Assembly (NCBI RefSeq): GCF_000963865.1
Contig: NZ_CP011071.1
Location: 3,150,001-3,214,000 of the forward strand
Length of the DNA stretch: 64,000 nucleotides
Source: Flagellimonas lutaonensis
GTDB taxonomy: Bacteria; Bacteroidota; Bacteroidia; Flavobacteriales; Flavobacteriaceae
Direction of reading: 5' to 3'
Numbering within the stretch: the stretch's first letter is position 1; the number at the start of each line of letters is the position of its first letter. Shown here in pieces: positions 52,925 through 63,900 of the stretch. Both the position numbers and the translations under genes were made by a program. The notes beneath the pieces were generated by a model. That model was given only the letters and a program-made list of their open reading frames with translations, made no database searches and was not told the DNA's origin.

Positions 52925-55342
52925 ATGAAGATTTCGTACAACTGGCTGAAACAGTTCTTGAAACTGGACTGGGATGCAGACAGAACGGCAGAATTGCTGA
53001 CCAACCTAGGACTTGAAGTTGAGGGAATCACCGATTTTGAATCCATTGCAGGGGGTTTGAAGGGAGTGGTCGTGGGCCAAGTGTTGGAATGCAAAAAACA
53101 CCCCAACGCCGATCGTTTGAAATTGACCAAGGTTGATATCGGCCAGAAAGAGCCTGTTCAGATAGTTTGCGGGGCTCCCAACGTGGCCACCGGGCAGAAA
53201 GTGCCCGTAGCAACTGTTGGCACTACCCTTTTCTCTGCCGAAGGCGAGCCTTGGCAGATCAAAAAGGGTAAAATTCGTGGAGAGGAAAGCCATGGTATGA
53301 TCTGTGCCGAAGACGAATTGGGCCTTGGCGATAAGCACGACGGCATCATGGTGTTGAGCGACGACTTAAAACCAGGTACCCCATGTAGCAAAGTTTTCGA
53401 GGTCGAACATGACAAGATATTCGAGATAGGCCTCACCCCCAACCGGTCAGATGCCATGAGCCATTATGGTGTGGCCCGCGACCTAAGGGCCGGACTGGAA
53501 CGCTTAGAGATAAAAAAGGAGCTCATTACCCCGTCAACCAGCAATTTCGCTGTTGACAATAGATCTCTCAAAATCGATGTCGAGGTGGTTGACAGCCAAT
53601 TGGCGCCCCGTTATTGTGGGGTTACCATCAGTAATATTTTGGTGCAAGAATCGCCCAACTGGCTAAAAAATAGGCTAAAGTCCATTGGGATTACACCCAA
53701 GAACAATGTCGTCGATATCACCAATTACGTGCTGCACGAATTGGGGCAGCCCTTGCACGCTTTTGATGCAGCGAAGATAAAGGGCAATAAGATAGAGGTG
53801 AAAACCCTGCCCTCAGGCACCAAGTTTGTAACATTGGATGAAGTAGAACGCGAATTGCACCCAGAAGACCTGATGATCTGTGATGCAGAAAAGCCGATGT
53901 GCATCGCGGGGGTCTTTGGGGGCATACATTCTGGCGTTACCAATGACACCACGGCCATTTTCTTGGAAAGTGCCTATTTTGATCCTGTGTCGATTCGAAA
54001 AACGGCCAAACGACATGGTCTGAGTACCGATGCATCCTTTCGGTTTGAAAGGGGCATCGATATAAATCTTACCGAATATGCACTTAAAAGGGCCGCATTG
54101 CTCATTAAAGAAATTGCCGGGGGCGAAATCAGTTCAGACCTTATTGACCTTTATCCCAAGAAGACCGAGGACAACCAGGTATTTTTAAGATTCGAGAAAA
54201 TCGACAACCTCATTGGTGAAGAAATTCCCAGAGACACCATTAAATCAATTTTGGCCTCATTGGAAATAAAGGTCAACAATGTTACTGAATCAGGTCTTGG
54301 CCTTACCATACCGTCTTACCGAACCGATGTCGAGCGTGAAGTTGATGTAATCGAGGAAATTTTAAGGGTTTATGGATATAACAACATCGGTATAAAAGAA
54401 AAACTCACCTCTTCGATCATCAAAAGTTCAAAATATGACAACCACCGTTTGCAGAAGATCATCGGTGATGTTTTGACCAATATGGGGTTCTATGAGATCA
54501 TGACCAATAGCCTCGTGGCTGCTGGGACCGTGGATTACATACAAGCCGGCCAGCCGGTTGAAATGCTCAATCCCCTGAGTGCCGACCTGTCGGTATTACG
54601 GCCCACCATGATCTATTCGGGCCTACAGGCCATCGAATACAACAGCAACCGCCAACAACACAATCTACGATTTTTCGAATTCGGAAAAACCTATCACAAA
54701 ACTGCGAAAGGCCAAACAGAACAACAACATTTGGCCCTTTATTTGACAGGCAACCGGTATGGAAGTACGTGGACACAAACAGAGGCTAAAAGCGATTTCT
54801 TTTTCTTGAAGGGAATCGTGGAGGCCATTCTCGAACGATTGGGATTTCAGCAGTTGCAGGCAGTGCCCCCTACCACAGAAAACCTTTCTGAGGGCCTTAC
54901 CTTTAAAGCCGACAATGTTGCATTGGTAACCTTTGGCACGCTCAAAGACGCAATACTGGAGCACTTTGATTTAAAGCAAGAGGTGTTGTTTGCCGATTTT
55001 GATTGGGACACTATCTTACAAAAACTGCCGAAAAAGCAGATCACGTTTAAGGGCATCCCCAAATTTCCTGCCGTGAAAAGGGATATGGCCTTGTTGCTGG
55101 ACGAAGGTATTGCATTTGATAAAATTTATCAGTTGGCCCTTAAGACAGAAAAAAAGTTGCTTAAGGAAGTAGCGCTTTTTGATGTGTACAAAGGAAAAAA
55201 TATTCCAGCTGGCAAAAAATCGTATGCCGTTAGCTTCACCCTTTTGGATGAGAAAAAGACCCTGACCGATAAACATATCGACAAAATCATGGGAAATCTG
55301 CAAGAGGTGTTCAAAAAGGAACTGGGGGCCGAGATACGTTAG
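52925..55342 (+). CDS. pheT: Phenylalanine-tRNA ligase beta subunit
   Basis: 805 residues, full length. N-terminal tRNA-binding EMAP-like domain (VVGQVLECKKHPNADRLKLTKVDIG; about 40-150), B3/4 editing domain (ITNYVLHELGQPLHAFDAAKI), B5 domain, catalytic-like core (RPTMIYSGLQAIEYNSNRQQHNLRFFEFGKTY) and C-terminal FDX-ACB anticodon domain (KFPAVKRDMALLLDEGI, to the end). pheS is not adjacent. Overlaps the fasciclin gene tail-to-tail by 4 bp. Confidence 0.97.
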   Translation: MKISYNWLKQFLKLDWDADRTAELLTNLGLEVEGITDFESIAGGLKGVVVGQVLECKKHPNADRLKLTKVDIGQKEPVQIVCGAPNVATGQKVPVATVGTTLFSAEGEPWQIKKGKIRGEESHGMICAEDELGLGDKHDGIMVLSDDLKPGTPCSKVFEVEHDKIFEIGLTPNRSDAMSHYGVARDLRAGLERLEIKKELITPSTSNFAVDNRSLKIDVEVVDSQLAPRYCGVTISNILVQESPNWLKNRLKSIGITPKNNVVDITNYVLHELGQPLHAFDAAKIKGNKIEVKTLPSGTKFVTLDEVERELHPEDLMICDAEKPMCIAGVFGGIHSGVTNDTTAIFLESAYFDPVSIRKTAKRHGLSTDASFRFERGIDINLTEYALKRAALLIKEIAGGEISSDLIDLYPKKTEDNQVFLRFEKIDNLIGEEIPRDTIKSILASLEIKVNNVTESGLGLTIPSYRTDVEREVDVIEEILRVYGYNNIGIKEKLTSSIIKSSKYDNHRLQKIIGDVLTNMGFYEIMTNSLVAAGTVDYIQAGQPVEMLNPLSADLSVLRPTMIYSGLQAIEYNSNRQQHNLRFFEFGKTYHKTAKGQTEQQHLALYLTGNRYGSTWTQTEAKSDFFFLKGIVEAILERLGFQQLQAVPPTTENLSEGLTFKADNVALVTFGTLKDAILEHFDLKQEVLFADFDWDTILQKLPKKQITFKGIPKFPAVKRDMALLLDEGIAFDKIYQLALKTEKKLLKEVALFDVYKGKNIPAGKKSYAVSFTLLDEKKTLTDKHIDKIMGNLQEVFKKELGAEIR

Positions 55343-55905
55343 ATTTTTGTGGGCACCACGACATTGTCTATTACGTGAATGATGCCGTTTTGCTGTTTAG
55401 AATCGGCTTTGGTAATGGTGGCACGGTTGCCAAAGGCATCGATCAAAACAATATCGGACCCTTTAATGGTGGCAAATAGCTTTTTGCCCTGTACAGTGGT
55501 AAAGGTAGCTCTTCCCTCCCCGCGGCAGAGTGCCAACAAAATTTTGGAAGCGGATATCTCACCGGCAACAATATGGTAGGTCAATAATGCTTTCAAGGCC
55601 TTTTTATTCTCGGGCCGAAGCAATTCGTCAATTTTTTCTTCCGACAATTTTGAAAAGGCCTTATCAGACGGAGCAAAAATCGTGAAGGGCCCTTGCCCAT
55701 CGAGCACGCAGTCGAGGTCTGCTGCCTTCAAGGCCGCTGTCAAAATTCTATGCTCTTTCGAGGACGAGGCGCTCTCAAGCAATGTTTTTTCAGAGGTCGG
55801 ATAAACGTGTGCAGGTATGGCCGAAAGCACCGGCTTTTGGGCAGTAACACATAAGGTAAGTAGGCAAAATACAGTCAAAAAGACCGTAAGATGTGGGCTT
55901 CTCAT
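55339..55905 (-). CDS. Secreted fasciclin (FAS1) domain protein
   Basis: 188 residues: signal peptide (LTVFLTVFCLLTLCVTAQ) and one FAS1 domain (about 45-188) with GPFTIFAPSDKAFSKL (H1 motif) and NGIIHVIDNVVVPTK (H2). Likely an adhesion-type surface or periplasmic protein. Transcribed alone, convergent with pheT. Confidence 0.9.
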   Translation of the reverse strand: MRSPHLTVFLTVFCLLTLCVTAQKPVLSAIPAHVYPTSEKTLLESASSSKEHRILTAALKAADLDCVLDGQGPFTIFAPSDKAFSKLSEEKIDELLRPENKKALKALLTYHIVAGEISASKILLALCRGEGRATFTTVQGKKLFATIKGSDIVLIDAFGNRATITKADSKQQNGIIHVIDNVVVPTKI

Positions 55906-56144
55906 GGGGGACGAGGGGCTATAATGTTCTTAAAATACTATGTTGATTTTGAGAGCATTCCATCTATTGTATCGATGAAATACACAAAACTTCGTCAAGA
56001 TAACATTTTCGCTCAATTTTATACTTTGCGGCCCTTACCTTTTATAGAAATTAACAAAATGTTAACATTTTGTTGGGTCTTTCTCCCCTTCCATCCGAGA
56101 CATCATTTTATTATTTTTGATAACCGCTATGAAAAAGAAACAAT

Positions 56145-56864
56145 ATGCTTTTGAAAAGAACGAATATCGAAGAAAGGCTTAGGCAGCTTTCTTTGAAACA
56201 AGTCAATCAGAATTCCCTGCTTGACGAGGTCTATCAACTATTGCACGAAGAAGACCTGAAAGACCAACGAATTGAAAAGAATATATCCACTGCTTCAGAG
56301 CAAAAGGCCAACAAGTTTGATTTCGATTTGTTGCAAACAGAAAATATTTATCATATCGAGCAGATAAAAAACATCTGTATCGATTACCGCCTCCGTTTTT
56401 TGGATGCCAAATACTTCAAGGGCGTTATTCCGCAGAGCGCCGTCTCAAAGATCAAGCAGTTGGAAAAAGACCACGGAATAGAAATAAAGGGGTTCAAAAT
56501 AATGGCGCCCTCACGTCTTTTCAAATTGCAGGACAAAGACGACCCCCTATTGTTTGCGCCCTTGGGCAACGGCTATTTCTATTTGATACACAAGTGGGGG
56601 AATGACCTACATCCACTACGAAAATTGTTGGTATGGCCGTTTAAGAGCATTGGCAACCTAATTTTACTGGTGCTTTTGGTGAGCTATGTCACAACCTTGA
56701 TGATACCCAGCGGACTGTTCTCAAAAACGGCAGCGTCATCTGAGTTCTGGATCATCTTCTTTTTTATGTTCAAGTGCATCGCCTCTGTCGTGATTTTCTA
56801 TGGCTTTGCACTGGGAAAGAATTTCAATCCCGCCATCTGGAACAGCAAATATTTCAACGCCTGA
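56145..56864 (+). CDS. Membrane protein of unknown function
   Basis: 239 residues. A charged, helical cytoplasmic part (about 1-165) precedes two C-terminal spans (SIGNLILLVLLVSYVTTLMI and FWIIFFFMFKCIASVVIFYGFAL). I do not recognise the family. Its stop directly abuts the stop of the convergent ABC-F gene (no gap), and no terminator fits between them. Confidence 0.68.
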   Translation: MLLKRTNIEERLRQLSLKQVNQNSLLDEVYQLLHEEDLKDQRIEKNISTASEQKANKFDFDLLQTENIYHIEQIKNICIDYRLRFLDAKYFKGVIPQSAVSKIKQLEKDHGIEIKGFKIMAPSRLFKLQDKDDPLLFAPLGNGYFYLIHKWGNDLHPLRKLLVWPFKSIGNLILLVLLVSYVTTLMIPSGLFSKTAASSEFWIIFFFMFKCIASVVIFYGFALGKNFNPAIWNSKYFNA

Positions 56865-58496
<1,632 letters not shown>

Positions 58497-58512
58497 CTAG
58501 AAAAAATTTTTG

Positions 58513-58520
58513 CAAAAATA
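58513..58520 (-). promoter_or_regulatory. -7 element of the ABC-F gene
   Basis: On the minus strand TATTTTTG, 20 bp before the ATG at 58493, fits TAnnTTTG. Confidence 0.5.
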
Positions 58521-58629
58521 GCCAAATTTATGGCTTAGCCATAATTTAAATCGTCACATCAAAACAACTAAAAAACAGTGTTTTACAACATTTAACCAAC
58601 CATTAACAGCCATCATTTCTTTGGATTGT

Positions 58630-58637
58630 TAGCTTTG
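58630..58637 (+). promoter_or_regulatory. -7 element that sets the start of the 58650 gene
   Basis: TAGCTTTG fits TAnnTTTG. It lies inside the longest reading frame (from a TTG at 58626), so translation should begin at ATG 58650 or 58662. Confidence 0.5.
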
Positions 58638-58649
58638 TTTGTTGAAAGT

Positions 58650-60044
58650 ATGACTAATTATATGATAAGAGTATTACTCGGCATCTCTTTATTGGCGGTG
58701 TTTTCTTGCTCTGAAAAGGGCCCTGGGAGTACCACAGTTTATTTCGCCGGGGAAATCGTGAATCCTACCAGCGATTATGTTGTTCTCTTTAGAAATGAAA
58801 ACGTTTTAGATTCTGCAAAGCTTGACGAGAACAACCGGTTTTCCTTTACATTGGACAAAATTCAAGAGGGCATGCACCATTTCGAGCATTCGCCCGAATG
58901 GCAATATATCTATTTTGAAGAGGGAGACAGCATCCGTATCCGTTTGAATACGGTTGAGTTCGATGAATCGTTGGTGTTCTCGGGAAACGGAAGCGAAATC
59001 AACAATTTTCTTGTGGAACTCTTTCTTGCCCATGAAGATGATGAGCGCTTGATCTATTCTTTTTACGAACTGGAGCCGGAAGCCTTCAAGAATAAGATGG
59101 ACTCGCTTCGGCAAACAAAATTGGATTTGCTTCAACAAGTGCAAGAAGAGTCCCTTATCAGTGAAAAAGCGAGCCAAATGGCAAGGGCGGCCATCGATTA
59201 TAACAACTTCATTTATCGAGAAGAGTATCCGTTCTACCACAGAAAAAAGGCAAGGGAAATTGAGGTGCATGAATTGGACAAAGACTTTTATGGGTATCGC
59301 AACGCCGTGAACCTCAACGATAAGGAACTTGCCTATTTCAAGCCCTATTACCACTATGTGAAGAACTACTTGGGCAACCTTACCTATATGGCTTGCTCGA
59401 AAAACTGTGGTATGGAAAAGCTTAAATCAAAAGACCACCTGCATTACAACAAACACAAGCTTTATCTGGTCGATAGCCTGATTACCGAAGAGGAACTGCG
59501 CAATAACCTTTTTCGTAATGTGGCGATGGATTATCTTCTGAAAGAACACAAGTCAAATGAAGACTGTGACAAGTTTATCCAAAAATTTACCAAGCTTTCG
59601 ACCAACGACGAACATATTGCCGAAATAAACGATCTCTACCAAGGCATTCAGCGATTGCAGCCCTTTAGCAGTGTACCAAACGTCACTGTTGCCAATACAA
59701 CAGGAGAGCAAATAGCCCTAAAAGACATTTCAAAAGGCCAAAAAACGGCTTTCTATTTTTGGACCGGCACCCAAAAGGGGCATTTGAGAAATGTCAACAG
59801 GCAAATTGCCAAATTGAAACAACAGCATCCTGAATATAGGTTTGTGGGCATCAACATAAAGACTTCCCATGACCAGTGGTTACAATTGATGAGTGAGCAT
59901 AAGCTCGATACCCTGAACCAATATAGGAGCGATGATTTTGAGGCGATTCAAAAAGGGTTGATTCTAGACAACCTCAATAAATGTGTCATAACACATGATA
60001 CGGTCATCGTGGATGCCTTCGCCAACGTTTTCTATTCATTCTAA
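58650..60044 (+). CDS. Lipoprotein with thioredoxin-like domain lacking CxxC
   Basis: 464 residues from ATG 58650 (or 460 from 58662). Lipoprotein signal (IRVLLGISLLAVFSCSEK). About residues 30-130 are a beta domain (DUF4369-like: VYFAGEIVNPTSDYVVLFRNENVLDSAKLDENNRFSF), then a long helical middle, and a C-terminal thioredoxin-like domain (about 340-464: KDISKGQKTAFYFWTGTQKGHLRNVNRQIAKLKQQHPEYRFVGINI). The usual WCxxC is WTGTQ, so it cannot act as a thiol oxidoreductase. Role unknown. Confidence 0.78.
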   Translation: MTNYMIRVLLGISLLAVFSCSEKGPGSTTVYFAGEIVNPTSDYVVLFRNENVLDSAKLDENNRFSFTLDKIQEGMHHFEHSPEWQYIYFEEGDSIRIRLNTVEFDESLVFSGNGSEINNFLVELFLAHEDDERLIYSFYELEPEAFKNKMDSLRQTKLDLLQQVQEESLISEKASQMARAAIDYNNFIYREEYPFYHRKKAREIEVHELDKDFYGYRNAVNLNDKELAYFKPYYHYVKNYLGNLTYMACSKNCGMEKLKSKDHLHYNKHKLYLVDSLITEEELRNNLFRNVAMDYLLKEHKSNEDCDKFIQKFTKLSTNDEHIAEINDLYQGIQRLQPFSSVPNVTVANTTGEQIALKDISKGQKTAFYFWTGTQKGHLRNVNRQIAKLKQQHPEYRFVGINIKTSHDQWLQLMSEHKLDTLNQYRSDDFEAIQKGLILDNLNKCVITHDTVIVDAFANVFYSF

Positions 60045-60049
60045 AAAGA

Positions 60050-60080
60050 AAACCCGTGATGTCAAAAACAACACGGGTTT
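60050..60080. terminator. Bidirectional terminator
   Basis: AAACCCGTG (60050-60058) pairs with CACGGGTTT (60072-60080), between convergent genes ending at 60044 and 60103. Confidence 0.75.
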
Positions 60081-60102
60081 CAAATCTTGATAGGTAAATC
60101 CG

Positions 60103-60759
60103 CTACGAATTTCCTTTTCTATAGTCTTCCAAGAATTTTTCAAGACCGATGTCGGTCAATGGGTGTTTTAGCAGTCCCAAAATGGCCGAAAGCGGTCCGG
60201 TCATAACATCGGCGCCAATTTTTGCACAATCGATTACATGCATGGTATGGCGTATGGAAGCTGCCAAAATTTGGGTCTCAAAACCATAATTGTCATAGAT
60301 GTGCCTGATTTCCGATATCAGGTTCAAACCGTCGGTAGAAATATCATCAAGACGACCAATAAAGGGCGATACGTAGGTGGCCCCTGCTTTGGCGGCCAAA
60401 ATGGCCTGACCTGCCGAGAAGACCAACGTACAATTCGTTCGAATGCCTTTGTCAGAGAAATATTTTAATGCCTTTACCCCGTCTTTGATCATGGGCACCT
60501 TTACCACTATCTGCTCGTGAAGCTCGGCCAATTCTTCCCCTTCTTTCACAATACCCTCAAAATCGGTGGCCACCACCTCGGCAGATACGTCGCCATCGAC
60601 TATGTTGCAGATGTCAACATAGTGTTTCATAATATTGTTTTTACCGGTGATGCCCTCTTTTGCCATCAGCGACGGGTTGGTGGTTACACCATCGAGCACG
60701 CCCAATTGCTGTGCTTCCCTTATTTGGTCTAGATTGGCGGTATCAATAAAAAATTTCAT
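60103..60759 (-). CDS. tal: Transaldolase, small TalC type
   Basis: 218 residues, TIM-barrel enzyme of the TalC/FSA group. Schiff-base Lys87 is in EQIVVKVPM. Three residues that separate fructose-6-phosphate aldolase from transaldolase are of the transaldolase kind: Glu61 (SAEV; FSA has Gln59), Ser131 and Phe133 ([13 protein letters not shown] has Ala129 and Tyr131). So a transaldolase of the pentose phosphate pathway is more likely than FSA. Promoter TAGTTTTG at 60806-60813 (minus). Transcribed alone. Confidence 0.9.
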   Translation of the reverse strand: MKFFIDTANLDQIREAQQLGVLDGVTTNPSLMAKEGITGKNNIMKHYVDICNIVDGDVSAEVVATDFEGIVKEGEELAELHEQIVVKVPMIKDGVKALKYFSDKGIRTNCTLVFSAGQAILAAKAGATYVSPFIGRLDDISTDGLNLISEIRHIYDNYGFETQILAASIRHTMHVIDCAKIGADVMTGPLSAILGLLKHPLTDIGLEKFLEDYRKGNS

Positions 60760-60805
60760 CTGTTTTCTTATTAAGATTTGTTGATTTCTTGCTGTTTATC
60801 AATTG

Positions 60806-60813
60806 CAAAACTA
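60806..60813 (-). promoter_or_regulatory. -7 element of the transaldolase gene
   Basis: On the minus strand TAGTTTTG fits TAnnTTTG, 46 bp before the ATG at 60759. Confidence 0.55.
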
Positions 60814-60825
60814 CAATTTATAAAG

Positions 60826-61635
60826 CTACAACCTGTAATGATTGCACATCAGTTTCTCAAACCATTTCTGCGGCAATAATCTTTTAAGGGCCACCGACAG
60901 TTTTTGCATACGCTTTCCCACCAAAACCTGGGGGCGCGGGTTACTGCGCTCAACAATATTGTATACGGCCTTGGCCACCTCTATGGGATCCTCGCCCGAA
61001 TCAACATCTTTGTCTATGTCTTCCAATATTCGCGAATAGGTCTCCTCGTACGGCGAACCTTCAACCACTGGGGCATGGTAGCGCCCTGCCGCAATGTTGG
61101 TGGCAAAATCACCTGGTGCCAGACAAACTATTTTTATGTTGAAATCCTTGGCCTCCATTCGCATCGCCTCCGACACCAAGGTAAGGGCCCCTTTGGTTGC
61201 CGAATAGATTCCCCTGAAGGGCAGCCCCATATATCCGGCAATCGAGGTTATGTTGATGATTACCCCTCCCCCCTGCGCGCGCATGTGGGGCATTACCTGC
61301 TTCATTACACGGATCGGTCCGTTGAAATTGGTGTTGAATGCCTTCGCTATTTCATCATCAGGGGTTTCCTCGATGGCCCCCGTAATGCCCACCCCGGCAT
61401 TGTTGACCAAAATATCCAATCGACCCTCTTTGCCAATCACTTGTTCTGTGGCATTCTTGATGCTGGCCGTATCGGTCACGTTCAATTCAATCAACTCAAA
61501 ATCACTAAAATCGGGGTGTTTGGAAATGTTTCGGGTAGTGCCGTACACCACAAAGCCTTTGGCCGTTAAAAAACGGCCTATGGCTTTACCGATTCCTGAT
61601 GAACCACCGGTAATCAAAACAACCTTTTTTTCCAT
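60826..61635 (-). CDS. Short-chain dehydrogenase/reductase
   Basis: 269-residue Rossmann-fold oxidoreductase. NAD(P) motif TGGSSGIGKAIG near residue 9, DILVNNAGVG, and the catalytic Ser-Tyr-Lys: NITSIAGYMGLPFRGIYSATKGAL (YSATK). Substrate unknown; the length and C-terminal extension fit the classical SDRs acting on lipids or steroids. Same strand as the transaldolase (66-bp gap), but that gene has its own promoter. Confidence 0.92.
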   Translation of the reverse strand: MEKKVVLITGGSSGIGKAIGRFLTAKGFVVYGTTRNISKHPDFSDFELIELNVTDTASIKNATEQVIGKEGRLDILVNNAGVGITGAIEETPDDEIAKAFNTNFNGPIRVMKQVMPHMRAQGGGVIINITSIAGYMGLPFRGIYSATKGALTLVSEAMRMEAKDFNIKIVCLAPGDFATNIAAGRYHAPVVEGSPYEETYSRILEDIDKDVDSGEDPIEVAKAVYNIVERSNPRPQVLVGKRMQKLSVALKRLLPQKWFEKLMCNHYRL

Positions 61636-61834
61636 AGAATTCAGAAGCTTTCAGTACAAAGAAAAGCATAAATTGATAACTATTTAAGGTACAATGGCTC
61701 TGGTTTCAGGGTATAAAACAACATTGAACGCCACAATTTGATCAGTAGGACTGCTCCATTGGTCATGACCGTAGATATGATTTTTGAAGTTCTGAATACC
61801 AAATATTTTTTAGTTAGATTGTGCAAAATTGGTA

Positions 61835-62448
61835 TTAACTTACTGAAAGCATTCGGGAGGTATTTATTTTCCACTTTCCTTCAACTTTCTCAAAAAAATA
61901 CACGCCCCATTGTGAATCCAACCCATGTCCATGTAGTACCGAAGCAAATAAGAGCCTTGTTCTTCTGTTCATTGAAAACAATATTGGAATAAAAAACTAT
62001 ACCAAGAACCCCATGTTCATCCTTGATTTTTTTCAAATCCTACCCTGAGAAATCTTTTGGTGCCAATGGGACTGCTTTACCTGTGGCATCCTTCAAATTT
62101 AATTTTGTTATCAGACATCACCTTCATTATTATTAAATTTTTTGACCAAATTTTCCTATCCTTTGGGAATATGGTCAAAGTGCAAGTTGCTTAAGTCTTC
62201 AAAAACACAATTTTTCTCAATTGCATATTTAATGCTATCTATTTGGTCTCGATTTATGACTATAGGCTTTACATCGCCGCTTTTCATTTCCTCAATTGAC
62301 GGTGGTGGAATTTCGGAAGATTCATAATTGTAAAGTAAAAGTAAGTTTAATATCACTTTGTCCTCAATCAATTTTTCTTTGGAACCCTCATTATTTGCAC
62401 AACTCACAACAAAAATCGACAGAGTTATTACAAAATCTTAGCTTTCAT
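61835..62448 (-). pseudogene. Decayed lipoprotein gene, paralogue of the next gene
   Basis: Reading from ATG 62448, MKAKI is followed by a one-base frameshift into VITLSIFVVSCANNEGSKEK (a lipoprotein signal). An 83-codon open stretch follows (SSEIPPPSIEEMKSGDVKPIVINRDQIDSI) to a stop at 62156. Further fragments then appear across frames: LNLKDATGKAVPLAPKDFSG, KIKDEHGVLGIVFYSNIVFN and GKWKINTSRMLSVS, ending at 61835. Total length (about 204 codons) and order match the intact 196-residue gene at 62852. Several frameshifts and stops. Confidence 0.7.
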
Positions 62449-62453
62449 ATAAT

Positions 62454-62760
62454 TTATTGACATTTCTTTGAATTTGACTCTAAAATTGTGCGAAGATGTG
62501 CTAAGCTAGAATCATAATGGACGGAGGAACCTGATGGAACCCGTGCCCTCAGTATATCCCGTGCAAAATCTTTATAATGCTCTAGTGGTTAACGATTATC
62601 CAATTTTCTTAAAGTTTTGGCCATTGGACTAAAATAAAATTGTGTCATGTAAATGTGGTATATTTTATTTTCAGGGCCGCTTGGATTGGGATGCGTGAAA
62701 ACATCACAGTATGTCTCAGCGTAATGTTTGTATTGTTCGAAAACAGCTTTTTTTCAGGGG
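62454..62760 (-). pseudogene. Broken gene remnant, unknown family
   Basis: On the minus strand one frame reads FEQYKHYAETYCDVFTHPNP, then IYHIYMTQFYFSPMAKTLRKL, meets TAA at 62588-62590, and continues in frame as PLEHYKDFARDILRARVPSG and LAHLRTILESNSKKCQ to a TAA at 62454. The composition is protein-like on both sides of the stop. An upstream stop or frameshift cuts the N-terminus. I do not recognise the family. Confidence 0.5.
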
Positions 62761-62851
62761 TTTTACCTTTTTTAGATTGTCTTGAAGTCAAAGATAATTA
62801 CGAAGTCCTAAAATATTCCCAACACAAGACTAAAATTTGATTTATTAAAAG

Positions 62852-63442
62852 TTACCATTCTGATGTTGGAATTACATGTTCTATATTCCAATTACCCTCA
62901 ACTTTCTTCAAACAAAAAATTGAAGCATTTCCTGCTAGTCTACTTCTGCTTACTCCTACTTCAAAAATTGCTTTTGTGTAATTTTCGTCAAATCTAATTC
63001 GTGAAAAATTATAGAGCAAATCAAAATTTTTAAACTCCATGGATTTTTTCAACTGCTGGGTATCGGCCAACATTATGGTATGGCCTTTTTTGCTTTCTAA
63101 ACCCTTTACATTTTCTAAATGCAAAATCTCCATTTCTGGCTTTAATAAGTCTTGATATTCATTAGGAATTTTATCAATTGAGGATTTCTCCATTTCATTT
63201 CCCATTATTGGATAGATTGCAACTTTTAATTTCATCCGACCAATAGAATCAACCATTGTATCGCTTATTCCGTATATCGCATCATTGGTGTTTGGAGGAG
63301 GTGGTGGCTGAACATATGAAAGTTTATCGATTATTTTAACAACAATCTCCTTTTCATCCTTTTTTAGATGATTTTCAATTTGTGCCTGACATCCATTTAT
63401 GACAATGGGTATGAGTAAAAGGACAAAATATTTCATTGTCAC
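62852..63442 (-). CDS. Lipoprotein, unknown function
   Basis: 196 residues (ATG 63442; MKYF at 63436 also possible). Lipoprotein signal YFVLLLIPIVINGCQAQ, then a region with YVQPPPPPNTNDAIYGISDTMVDSIGRMKLKVAIYPIM. The end, FSRIRFDENYTKAIFEVGVSRSRLAGNASIFCLKKVEGNWNIE, has an NTF2-like look: a strand, a loop, then EGNW. It is the intact partner of the pseudogene at 61835-62448. AT-rich, in a decayed zone, so possibly acquired. Confidence 0.7.
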   Translation of the reverse strand: MTMKYFVLLLIPIVINGCQAQIENHLKKDEKEIVVKIIDKLSYVQPPPPPNTNDAIYGISDTMVDSIGRMKLKVAIYPIMGNEMEKSSIDKIPNEYQDLLKPEMEILHLENVKGLESKKGHTIMLADTQQLKKSMEFKNFDLLYNFSRIRFDENYTKAIFEVGVSRSRLAGNASIFCLKKVEGNWNIEHVIPTSEW

Positions 63443-63446
63443 TGTT

Positions 63447-63900
63447 TTAATTACAAATTTCGTTGAAACTATTCTCTACGATGGCTCTTAAGTTTTGATT
63501 CTCAGCATTCGCGGTGGGCGTATTGGAATAATCCACTTGGCCCGAAGAATACCCCTCTGGATTGGTACTTGCATAGTTGTACGAGCTATCGGGATAGCCT
63601 TGGCCACTATAACCGCTACCACCGCTGCTGACCCATACCCATTCAGAGGAGCTGCCATGGTACTCTGTGTGGCTGTACTCAGAATAACTGCCCCCTGTTG
63701 TTGTACCAGTCAGTGTAGTCTTGGGTGGTCACCATGCGAAAGCCACCGCCCGAACCGCCCGGGCCTCCACCGCCGCCACAACTGCCGCCTATGCCGTTTC
63801 CGTTAGGGCCACCGTTGAGCGCACATTCAAGTGCGCTATTGCACCTTTCGGTGCTGGCCTTCTCATGGCACTCGCCACGAGCAATCAAACCAAGTGCATC
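63447..63900 (-). pseudogene. Gly/Ser/Tyr-rich remnant with frameshift
   Basis: Two minus-strand frames look coding and abut. The first (from about 63900) reads TDALGLIARGECHEKASTER, then CNSALECALNGG, a Gly-rich tract and VTTQDYTDWYNN, with a stop at 63679. The second, ending at TAA 63447, reads TGTTTGGSYSEYSHTEYHGS, then SGYSGQGYPDSSYNYASTNP and LRAIVENSFNEICN. A shift near 63700 would join them. There is no good start codon upstream. It might be the end of a secreted or polymorphic-toxin-type gene, but this is weak. Confidence 0.4.

Noticed and set aside
53006-53338. Minus-strand ORFs inside pheT
   Set aside because: Shadows of a strongly conserved gene; no independent coding features.
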